NCBI GenBank assembly: GCA_041178405.1
Contig: JBEGVK010000110.1
Location: 1 to 6,549, forward strand
Source of the DNA: UBA668 sp041178405
Lineage (GTDB): Bacteria; Actinomycetota; Acidimicrobiia; Acidimicrobiales; Ilumatobacteraceae
Direction: 5' to 3'
Length of the DNA: 6,549 nucleotides
In this document: positions 1 through 5,947 of the stretch, piece by piece
How the letters are laid out: every line of letters starts with the position of its first letter
Position numbering within the stretch: position 1 is the first letter of the stretch
The notes under the pieces: model-generated
The model's database searches: none
The model's input: the letters and a program-made list of their open reading frames with translations, nothing else
What the model was told of the DNA's origin: nothing
Translations under genes and position numbers: made by a program

Positions 1-33
1 ATCCACCCCACCACGCACGGGTCCGACGGCCAC

Positions 34-38
34 GGAGG
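34..38 (+). promoter_or_regulatory. Shine-Dalgarno site of rlmB
   Basis: GGAGG lies 6 nt before the ATG at 45. It is the strongest ribosome binding site in the window and fixes the start that includes the long Arg/Gly-rich extension. Confidence 0.75.
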
Positions 39-44
39 CACGCA

Positions 45-1139
45 ATGACAGGACGAGACCGACCGCGAGGCGGCACCCCGCGGCGCGGTGCCGATCAACG
101 CGGCACGCAGGGTCGCAGCGCGGCGGGTCGCCCAGCGCAGGGACGTCCGGGCTCGACCGGTGGAGCACAGGGACGACGCCCTGCCGCCGGCGGTGGACGT
201 ACCGGCACCGGATCGGGTGCGAACGCGCAGCGAGGTGCGGCACCGCGTCGCGGCCGACCCGCATCGGGCGATGGCCAGACCGATCGCCGTCGCGGCACTG
301 CTGACCGCGGCACGCGCCGCGGTGGTGCAGATGAGCCGGGCGCTGCGCCCCCGCCGCGCGGCAACGCGCGCGTCGAGAAGTCGCTCGGCGGCGACCAGGT
401 CGAGGGTCGGCAGGCGGTGCGCGAATTGCTCGTTGCCGGGTCGCGGCGGGTGCGCGAGATCTGGGTGTCGAGCGACCCCGAGCGCAATGAGGTGATCGGC
501 GACATCGTCGACATTGCGCGGTCGATGCGCATCCAGGTCACCGACGTCGCCCGAGCGCGTCTCGACCGTCAGGCCCGCAGCGAGGCGCCGCAGGGTGTCA
601 TTGCCTTCGCCGCTCCACTCGAGGAGGCCGACCTCGACCAACTGCTGCGCCGCCGACCCGGTGCCCGCTCGGGCGGTCAGCCGTTCCTGGTCGCGCTCGA
701 CGGTGTCACCGACCCGGGCAATCTCGGGGCGCTGCTGCGCTGCTGCGATGGCGCCGGCGTCACCGGTGTCGTCCTCCCCCGCCACCGCGCCGTGCACGTG
801 ACGCCCACGGTGGCCAAGGCGGCGGCCGGTGCGATCGAGCACATCCCGATGGCGGTGGTCGGCGGCCTTCCCGCAGCGCTGGCACGCATCAAGCAGGCCG
901 GCATCTGGGTGGTCGGACTCGACGACGACGCCGATCGCACCCTATTCGAACTCGGCGACCTCGCTGCGGAGGGAATCTGCCTCGTGCTCGGCGCCGAGGG
1001 TGCCGGGCTGTCGCGCCTGGCCCGAGAGCGATGCGACCTCGTCGTCAGCATTCCGATGCGCGGCCGTCTCAGCTCGCTGAACGTGAGTGCGGCTGGGGCG
1101 CTCGCCGTGTACGAGGTGGCCCGCCACCGCTCGGCCTGA
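45..1139 (+). CDS. rlmB: 23S rRNA 2'-O-ribose methyltransferase RlmB (SpoU/TrmH family)
   Basis: Predicted SPOUT methyltransferase that uses S-adenosylmethionine to methylate a ribose 2'-OH in 23S rRNA (G2251 in E. coli numbering), in the cytoplasm. All three SpoU motifs are visible. Motif 1 is around residues 218-232 (LDGVTDPGNLGALLR, with N226 and R232). Motif 2 is at 313-324 (LVLGAEGAGLSR). Motif 3 is at 336-350 (IPMRGRLSSLNVSAA, with N346), which forms the knotted cofactor site. The substrate-binding domain begins near residue 119 (VEGRQAVRELL). From there to the end is about 246 residues, close to the 243 of E. coli RlmB. The first ~116 residues are an Arg/Gly/Ala/Pro low-complexity extension. 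No start codon lies near residue 119, and GGAGG at 34-38 sits 6 nt before the ATG, so the long form is preferred. A TrmH-type tRNA methyltransferase is less likely given the N-terminal domain. A frame open from position 1 stops at 46-48, overlapping the ATG as ATGA, so an upstream co-transcribed gene is possible. Confidence 0.93.
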   Translation: MTGRDRPRGGTPRRGADQRGTQGRSAAGRPAQGRPGSTGGAQGRRPAAGGGRTGTGSGANAQRGAAPRRGRPASGDGQTDRRRGTADRGTRRGGADEPGAAPPPRGNARVEKSLGGDQVEGRQAVRELLVAGSRRVREIWVSSDPERNEVIGDIVDIARSMRIQVTDVARARLDRQARSEAPQGVIAFAAPLEEADLDQLLRRRPGARSGGQPFLVALDGVTDPGNLGALLRCCDGAGVTGVVLPRHRAVHVTPTVAKAAAGAIEHIPMAVVGGLPAALARIKQAGIWVVGLDDDADRTLFELGDLAAEGICLVLGAEGAGLSRLARERCDLVVSIPMRGRLSSLNVSAAGALAVYEVARHRSA

Positions 1140-1162
1140 TCGACCACAACGGTCGATCGGCC
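1133..1162. terminator. Bidirectional intrinsic-terminator-like hairpin between convergent genes
   Basis: The left arm (1133-1145) and right arm (1151-1162) pair over 12 bp with one bulged T at 1137, around the 5-nt loop ACAAC. The inner eight pairs (GATCGACC with GGTCGATC) are perfect. The left arm includes the rlmB stop codon, and the right arm ends immediately before the stop of the minus-strand gene at 1163. One structure can therefore serve both convergent transcripts. No U-tract follows on either strand, which is common for terminators of high-GC Actinomycetota. Confidence 0.6.
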
Positions 1163-1873
1163 TCAGCCCTCGCCGGTGCCCACCGCCGTGTCGCCCGGGG
1201 TTGATCCCCCCGTCGGCGGCGGTTCGCTGTCGGGTACCGACTCGTCGACGGTGGTCGCCGGTGGCTCGCCGAGGCACGTCACGCGGACGACTCGCTGGGT
1301 CTCGATGTCGAATGTCGTCGTGGCGTAGTCGCCGAAGCGGGCGATGAACGCGCGCAGCGACTGCGTGTCCTCCGCGCACCGACGCTCGACTCGATAGGCG
1401 TGACGCAGCTCCCACCCGTTCGCCAGCAGTACGTATCCGTCGTCGAGCAGCTCGCGCGTGGCTGGCAGCACGAGTGACGCTGCGTTCTCGCTCTCGACAA
1501 TTGCGAACCACAGCACCGCATCGCCGAGCAGGTCGGCGGCCACCGTGCAGCCGACACCGGTGGGGTTCTCGAGCAGCATCGACGGGCAGTCGATCTCGCC
1601 CTTGGTTCCGGATGTCACCAGCATCGTTCGCTGCGCGTCGAGCACGATGGCCATGTCGGCTGTCGTGAGGCCATCGAATCCGAGTGCGAATCCCGGCGAC
1701 ACCACCACATCGAGCATCGGTGCGACGAGATCGACGCGGTGGCGAGCGACCCCGTCGGCGGTCACCGAGCCAGTCGACGATGACGAGTCGGGCAGCACCC
1801 ACTGCAGCACCACGATGACGAGCAGCAGCGCACCGAGGGTCGCCCAGAAGCGATACGAGAACAGCTCGCGCAC
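1163..1873 (-). CDS. Membrane-anchored protein of unknown function at the end of the hem cluster
   Basis: I do not recognise this 236-residue protein. It has a short N-terminal segment with Arg2 and Arg8, then one hydrophobic helix at about residues 9-27 (WATLGALLLVIVVLQWVL) with no clear signal-peptidase site. It is most likely a type II anchor with the rest outside the membrane. A folded region spans about residues 45-202 and has four cysteines (96, 109, 166, 200), an even number that could form two disulfides. The tail from about 203 is rich in Pro, Thr, Ser, Gly and Glu and is probably disordered. The start is GTG. An in-frame stop at 1883-1885 leaves no earlier start, and no convincing Shine-Dalgarno precedes it. 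It begins 14 bp after the hemL stop on the same strand, which suggests co-transcription and perhaps translational coupling. Whether it has any role in heme synthesis is unknown. Confidence 0.75.
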   Translation of the reverse strand: MRELFSYRFWATLGALLLVIVVLQWVLPDSSSSTGSVTADGVARHRVDLVAPMLDVVVSPGFALGFDGLTTADMAIVLDAQRTMLVTSGTKGEIDCPSMLLENPTGVGCTVAADLLGDAVLWFAIVESENAASLVLPATRELLDDGYVLLANGWELRHAYRVERRCAEDTQSLRAFIARFGDYATTTFDIETQRVVRVTCLGEPPATTVDESVPDSEPPPTGGSTPGDTAVGTGEG

Positions 1874-1887
1874 GGTGGCAGGTTAGG

Positions 1888-3171
1888 TCAGGCGCTGGCA
1901 GCGACGCAGGCGGCCTCTGCCGCAGCATCGCCAATCGCAGCGAGAGCGTCACCGTCGTGCGCACAGCCCACGAACAGCGCCTCATAGGCACCAGGTGCGA
2001 GCGCCACGCCGCGTTCGAGCATCGCATGGAAGAAGCGCGCATACAGGCGCTCGTCGGTGCGACGGGCGCCGTCGAAGTCGATCGGTGCCTCGGTGCTCCC
2101 GAAGTACATGCCGACGAGGGTGCCGACGACGGGGAACGCCGCCTGCACGCCGGCCGACTCGAACGCCGACATCAGCATGCTTCCGAGGCAGGCGGCCCGC
2201 GCCCTGAGCGTCGCGTACGCGTCGTCGGTCATCGCCGTGATGGCGGCCAGTCCGGCCGCAGTGGCCAGCGGGTTGCCGGCCAGCGTGCCGGCATGGAACA
2301 CCTTGCCCAGTGGCGAGAGTGTCTCCATCACGTCGCGTCGGCCGCCGACTGCGCCGATGGGAAGTCCGCCGCCGATGACCTTGCCGAACGTGGTGAGGTC
2401 GGGACGCACGCCGTACATCTCCTGCGCACCGCCCGGGCCGAGGCGGAAGCCGGTGATCACCTCGTCGAACACCAGGAGTGCCCCTACTCGATCGCATTCG
2501 GCGCGGAGTCCTTCGAGGAAGCCCGGTACCGGAGCGACCACGCCCATGTTCGCCGCCACCGGCTCGACGATCACCGCTGCCACCTGCTCGTCGAGTTCGG
2601 GCACTACGTTGTACGGCACCACCATGGTGTTGGCCACCGCTGCCGTCGGCACGCCAGCCGTGCCGGGCAGGCCGAGCGTCGCCACGCCGCTGCCGCCAGC
2701 AGCGAGCAGCGCATCGGTTGCGCCGTGGAAGTTGCCGTGGAAGATCACCACTCGGTCGCGCCCCGTGAATCCGCGCGCCAGTCGTACCGCGGTGCTGGTG
2801 GCCTCGGTGCCCGAGTTCATCAGCCGCACGCGCTCGCAGCTGGGCACCCGATCGACGATCGCCTCGGCGAGCAGCACCTCTCCGGGCGTGGGCGCTCCGT
2901 ATGAGGTGCCGCCTGCTGCAGCGCGTGCGATGGCCTCGGTGACCACAGGATGGGCGTGGCCGAGGATGATGGCGCCGTAGCTCTGCACGAGGTCGACATA
3001 GCGCCGTCCCTCGATGTCGATGACGTGGCATCCCTCCGCGCTCTGGACCATGTAGGGAGTTCCGCCGACGGCCTTGAAGGCACGGATGCTGCTGTTCACC
3101 CCACCGGGGATCGCCTCGCACGCGCGGGCGAACAACGCCGCATTCGTTCGGGGAAGTGCTGCTCGGGCCAT
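1888..3171 (-). CDS. hemL: Glutamate-1-semialdehyde 2,1-aminomutase HemL
   Basis: PLP enzyme of the cytoplasm that converts glutamate-1-semialdehyde to 5-aminolevulinate, the last step of the C5 route to tetrapyrroles. It is 427 residues, about the usual family length, and aligns throughout with class III aminotransferases. The N-terminal PGGVNSSIRAFKAVGG is typical of HemL. Phosphate-loop NSGTEAT is at 119-125, FDEVITGFR is at 235-243 with D236 facing the PLP nitrogen, and the Schiff-base lysine is K264 in TFGKVIGGGLPIGAVGG. HAGTLAGNPLATAAG follows. The residue after GN in the HGNFHG segment is Phe (F148), where many homologues have Tyr. The segment after VPYN (about 186-200) is about six residues shorter than in E. 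coli as I recall that sequence. The ATG at 3171 is chosen because AGGAG lies 5 nt upstream and the protein then begins as family members do; a longer frame to 3252 would overlap hemB. It lies 25 bp after the hemB stop. Confidence 0.96.
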   Translation of the reverse strand: MARAALPRTNAALFARACEAIPGGVNSSIRAFKAVGGTPYMVQSAEGCHVIDIEGRRYVDLVQSYGAIILGHAHPVVTEAIARAAAGGTSYGAPTPGEVLLAEAIVDRVPSCERVRLMNSGTEATSTAVRLARGFTGRDRVVIFHGNFHGATDALLAAGGSGVATLGLPGTAGVPTAAVANTMVVPYNVVPELDEQVAAVIVEPVAANMGVVAPVPGFLEGLRAECDRVGALLVFDEVITGFRLGPGGAQEMYGVRPDLTTFGKVIGGGLPIGAVGGRRDVMETLSPLGKVFHAGTLAGNPLATAAGLAAITAMTDDAYATLRARAACLGSMLMSAFESAGVQAAFPVVGTLVGMYFGSTEAPIDFDGARRTDERLYARFFHAMLERGVALAPGAYEALFVGCAHDGDALAAIGDAAAEAACVAASA

Positions 3172-3176
3172 GTGAA

Positions 3177-3181
3177 CTCCT
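3177..3181 (-). promoter_or_regulatory. Shine-Dalgarno site of hemL
   Basis: On the minus strand AGGAG ends 5 nt before the ATG at 3171. It selects this start over the in-frame ATG at 3252, which lies inside hemB. Confidence 0.7.
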
Positions 3182-3196
3182 GCCGTCGGGCGAGGC

Positions 3197-4198
3197 TCAG
3201 CGCTGCTGCTCGGCGAACCAGCGCGAGAAGTAGGTGAGGATGATGTCGGCACCCGCGCGCTTGATCGCCGTGAGGTGCTCGGTAGCGACGACGTCGTGGT
3301 CGATCCAGCCGTTCGCCGCCGCCGCCTTGATCATCGAGTACTCACCGCTCACGTGATACGCACCGACCGGCACGTCGACGGCGTCCTTCACTGCCGCAAT
3401 GATGTCGAGGTTGATGACGGCCGGCTTCACCATCACGATGTCGGCCCCCTGCTCGAGATCGGCGCGCACCTCCACCATCGCCTCGCGGCCGTTGCGCACG
3501 TCCTGCTGGTAGGTCTTGCGGTCGCCGCCACCGGCGATGGTGCAGTCGACCGCCTCGCGGAACGGCCCGTACAGGCCGCTTGCGTACTTCGCCGAATAGG
3601 CGAGGATGCCGGTGTTGGCGAAGCCATGCGAGTCGAGTGCCCCGCGGATCGCTCCTACCTGGCCGTCCATCATCCCGCTCGGTGCCACGATGGCAGCGCC
3701 GGCGGCGGCCTGCGCGACCGCAATCTGCGAGTAGATGTCGAGCGTGGCGTCGTTGTCGACCACCGTCGACGGGTGGCCCACCGGGCCCGTGAGGACTCCG
3801 CAGTGGCCATGGTCGGTGTACTCGTCGACACACAGGTCGGCCATCAGGACCATCCGGTCGCCCACGGCCTCGGCAAGTTCCGACAAAGAACGTTGCACGA
3901 TTCCCTCAGGATCGAAGGCCTGCGAGCCGATGGAATCCTTCGTGGAGGGCACCCCGAACAGCAGCACGGCGCGTACCCCGAGGTCGGCGAGCTCGCGGAC
4001 CTCGCGGACGAGGCTCGCCGGCGTGTGCTGCACGACCCCCGGCAACGACGTGATCGGAACCGGCGAGTCGATGCCCTCCCGCACGAACAGCGGTGCGACG
4101 AGGTCGCGGACGTCGAGCCGGGTCTCGGCGACGAGGTCGCGGAGCGCTGCCGACGTGCGCAGGCGGCGGGGACGCGAGGCGGGGAAACTCACGCTCAC
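3197..4198 (-). CDS. hemB: Porphobilinogen synthase (5-aminolevulinate dehydratase) HemB
   Basis: Condenses two 5-aminolevulinate molecules to porphobilinogen in the cytoplasm, directly after HemL in the pathway. It is 333 residues, the usual length. Numbering is from the GTG at 4198. The Schiff-base lysines are K204 in ILAYSAKYAS and K258 in IVMVKPAV. The N-terminal RPRRLR block and the C-terminal YHVSGEYSMIKAA block are typical. The metal loop at 121-134 reads DLCVDEYTDHGHCG, with C123 and C133 present but Asp125 where the classical zinc form has a third cysteine. E239 in NGREAM may match the allosteric magnesium ligand, by recall of family alignments. The frame stays open to 4471, but that would overlap the divergent gene and add residues the family lacks. 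GTG at 4198 or 4192 is therefore the start; neither has a good Shine-Dalgarno. It is the first gene of the hemB-hemL-unknown cluster. Confidence 0.96.
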   Translation of the reverse strand: MSVSFPASRPRRLRTSAALRDLVAETRLDVRDLVAPLFVREGIDSPVPITSLPGVVQHTPASLVREVRELADLGVRAVLLFGVPSTKDSIGSQAFDPEGIVQRSLSELAEAVGDRMVLMADLCVDEYTDHGHCGVLTGPVGHPSTVVDNDATLDIYSQIAVAQAAAGAAIVAPSGMMDGQVGAIRGALDSHGFANTGILAYSAKYASGLYGPFREAVDCTIAGGGDRKTYQQDVRNGREAMVEVRADLEQGADIVMVKPAVINLDIIAAVKDAVDVPVGAYHVSGEYSMIKAAAANGWIDHDVVATEHLTAIKRAGADIILTYFSRWFAEQQR

Positions 4199-4227
4199 CG
4201 AGCGTATTGCTGCACACCGGAGAATCC
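4193..4227. promoter_or_regulatory. Compact divergent promoter region between hemB and the TPR-GGDEF gene
   Basis: Only 29 bp (4199-4227) separate the two divergent starts, so both promoters must overlap each other or the coding 5' ends. On the minus strand TACGCT (4206-4201) fits the actinobacterial -10 pattern TANNNT and ends 8 nt before the GTG at 4192, compatible with a leaderless hemB mRNA. On the plus strand TATTGC (4205-4210) is a weak -10 candidate, followed by GGAG (4219-4222) 5 nt before the ATG at 4228. No good -35 match is seen for either. This is inference from short motifs. Confidence 0.35.
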
Positions 4228-5844
4228 ATGACTGACACGCGTGCCATTCGTCTCGACACCGTCCGGCTCGACGACGAGACCCGACCCACTCCCGACCAGG
4301 GTGCACAGGTCGTCGGGCAGCCGCCCACCGCCGACCTCGACGACATTCGCACGATGGCGGTCGAGGCCCGTCGAACAGGAGAGTTCGAGCGAGCGGCGGC
4401 CCTGTTCGGCACTGCCGCATCGGCCTCGCGCGACTCACGCACCCGGCTCGACCTGCAGATCCGTCAAGCATGCTGTCTGCTGTCGGTCGACCGCAGCGCC
4501 GATGCAGCGGCGCTCGCCTCCGACGTGGCGCATCACGCCCGCGCCGACGGCCACCTCGTCGAGCTCGCGGACGCGCTCGGCGTGCAGGTCGACCACTACG
4601 TCAAGGTCGGCCGACTCGCCGAGGCGTCGCACCTGCTGTCCGAAGCGATCGACGTCCTCGACCGGCTGCCGGACTCGCCCGACGCGTACCAGGTGACCCA
4701 CAACCTCGCAGCAACGCACGAGCATTCAGGGTTCTACGAAGCAGCCATCACGCTGTTCGAGCGAGCGCTCGCCCTCGCTGACACCGCGGAGGACCGGTGC
4801 TTCACGCGGGCGAGCATGACCTCGGCGTACCACTTCGCGGCAGCGCGGGCGACCGACCCCGAGGAGTGCGAGCGGCTGCTCGTCGCCGGACTCGATGCCG
4901 CTGCCGCGATCGAGTGCGACTCGAACGAGCTGCTCACCACGTGCGCCGCGCTCGCCCACTCGTCGATGATGCTGGCGCGCATCGGGCGCTACGAGGATGC
5001 GCTCGACCACGCTGCGAGGTGCCGCGCGGTCACCGCCGGTCGAGGACTCGTCGAGGACGAGATGTTCGCCACCGCCGCCGAGTCGATCGCCGAGTGGCGT
5101 CTGCGCCGTGACCCGATCGTGCTGGGCAAGGTCACCAACACGCTCCGCGTCGCCGAGCACCTACGACACCTCGACATCCTCGCCGTCCTGCAGGACGTGG
5201 AGATCGAGATCCTGTGGACACTCGGTCGCTACGACGAGGCGCGCCGCACGCTCGAGAACCACCTCGAGTCGGCCCGCCATCGCATGGCCACCGAACAGCT
5301 CGTGCGGTGGGCCCACGTTCGACTCGGGGTCGATCACCGCAAGGTCTCCATCCTCAGCACGACCGACCCACTCACCGGGCTGCACAACCGACGGCACCTC
5401 GAGCACGTCCTGCCGGACCTGTTCGCGTCGGCCGACGCGCTGTGCGTCGCCATCGTCGACCTCGACGGCTTCAAGCAGGTCAACGACCAGCACGGCTACG
5501 CGCTCGGGGACAGCGTCATCCGCGAGGTCGCGGCGATCCTCGAGCAGTCGTGCCGCCGGGACGACACCGTGGCGCGACTCGGTGGCGACGAGTTCGTCAT
5601 CGTCCTACGAGGTGCCGACGCGCACGAGGGGCACCATGTCCTCGAACGACTCCGCGCCACAGTCGCGGCCCACGTGTTCGTCGGTGTGCCCGCGGACCTA
5701 CCCCTCAGCGCGAGTATCGGCGTCGTCGCCCTGCAGCGTGACCAGCGCCGCGACGTGGCAGGGGTGCTCGCCGAGGCCGGCGCCGCACTGCGCCAGTCGA
5801 AACGGGGCGGGCGCAACCGCGTGACGTTCTCGGCCTGCGCCTGA
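4228..5844 (+). CDS. Soluble TPR-GGDEF diguanylate cyclase
   Basis: Predicted cytoplasmic diguanylate cyclase of 538 residues that makes c-di-GMP from two GTP. No signal peptide or membrane helix is seen. Residues 1-35 look disordered. About 36-360 is an alpha-helical TPR-like array, with repeat-like turns near 50-60 (TGEFERAAALF), 127-144, 167-184 (SGFYEAAITLFERALALA), 252-265 and 332-349 (LGRYDEARRTLENHLESA). The GGDEF domain starts at about 372 with DPLTGLHNRR (380-389). D411 in VDLDGFKQVND is a metal ligand candidate, and N419 and D428 are guanine-binding candidates. The active-site loop GGDEF is intact at 452-456. The inhibitory-site motif RxxD is present at R443-D446, so product inhibition is likely. 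The usual ALYxAK near the C-terminus is altered to ALRQSK, but GRNRV follows. GGAG 5 nt before the ATG supports the start over an upstream ATG at 4093 that would overlap hemB. The TPR part probably senses or docks a partner, which cannot be named from sequence. Confidence 0.92.
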   Translation: MTDTRAIRLDTVRLDDETRPTPDQGAQVVGQPPTADLDDIRTMAVEARRTGEFERAAALFGTAASASRDSRTRLDLQIRQACCLLSVDRSADAAALASDVAHHARADGHLVELADALGVQVDHYVKVGRLAEASHLLSEAIDVLDRLPDSPDAYQVTHNLAATHEHSGFYEAAITLFERALALADTAEDRCFTRASMTSAYHFAAARATDPEECERLLVAGLDAAAAIECDSNELLTTCAALAHSSMMLARIGRYEDALDHAARCRAVTAGRGLVEDEMFATAAESIAEWRLRRDPIVLGKVTNTLRVAEHLRHLDILAVLQDVEIEILWTLGRYDEARRTLENHLESARHRMATEQLVRWAHVRLGVDHRKVSILSTTDPLTGLHNRRHLEHVLPDLFASADALCVAIVDLDGFKQVNDQHGYALGDSVIREVAAILEQSCRRDDTVARLGGDEFVIVLRGADAHEGHHVLERLRATVAAHVFVGVPADLPLSASIGVVALQRDQRRDVAGVLAEAGAALRQSKRGGRNRVTFSACA

Positions 5845-5947
5845 CGGCGACCGCCCTCGACGGCAACTGGCACCACGACCGACGCATCCCGGCGGCAGCA
5901 CCGGCTGCGCACACGCGACCAACTGGCGACCGATAGGTTCGTCGGCG
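5845..5947. other. Intergenic gap between the GGDEF gene and the Ig-like gene
   Basis: This 103-bp gap shows no open gene of its own. It holds a small inverted repeat GCAGC-ACCG-GCTGC (5895-5908), too short to call a terminator with confidence, and an 8-bp direct repeat CAACTGGC at 5864-5871 and 5920-5927. A -10-like hexamer lies at its right end. Confidence 0.5.
5934..5939 (+). promoter_or_regulatory. Candidate -10 element of the Ig-like gene
   Basis: TAGGTT fits TANNNT and ends 8 nt before the ATG at 5948. No Shine-Dalgarno is seen at the usual distance, so the arrangement fits a leaderless or near-leaderless transcript. No clear -35 hexamer is seen. Confidence 0.3.

Noticed and set aside
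1..48. Frame open from position 1 to a TGA at 46-48, overlapping the rlmB ATG as ATGA; possibly the end of an upstream gene.
   Set aside because: Sixteen codons at a window edge in GC-rich DNA are not evidence of coding, the two other forward frames are open here as well, and the visible residues match no family I can name.
942..2042. A 366-codon minus-strand open frame across the rlmB end, the unknown gene and the hemL end.
   Set aside because: It crosses three better-supported genes and the hairpin, and its translation is Arg-rich without domain features.
1957..2980. Long plus-strand open frames (315 and 307 codons) antisense to hemL.
   Set aside because: They lie wholly opposite a clear HemL, have low-complexity compositions and no recognisable motifs, as expected for shadow frames in high-GC DNA.
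3275..4231. Plus-strand open frames antisense to hemB (318 and 166 codons).
   Set aside because: HemB has both catalytic lysines and full family length on the minus strand; these frames are its shadows.
5895..5908. Small hairpin GCAGC-ACCG-GCTGC after the GGDEF gene as a terminator.
   Set aside because: A 5-bp stem with no extension and no U-tract is too weak to call.
5864..5927. Direct repeat CAACTGGC (8 bp) at 5864-5871 and 5920-5927 as a possible operator pair.
   Set aside because: Too short, not palindromic, and spaced 56 bp, so chance is a sufficient explanation without conservation data.
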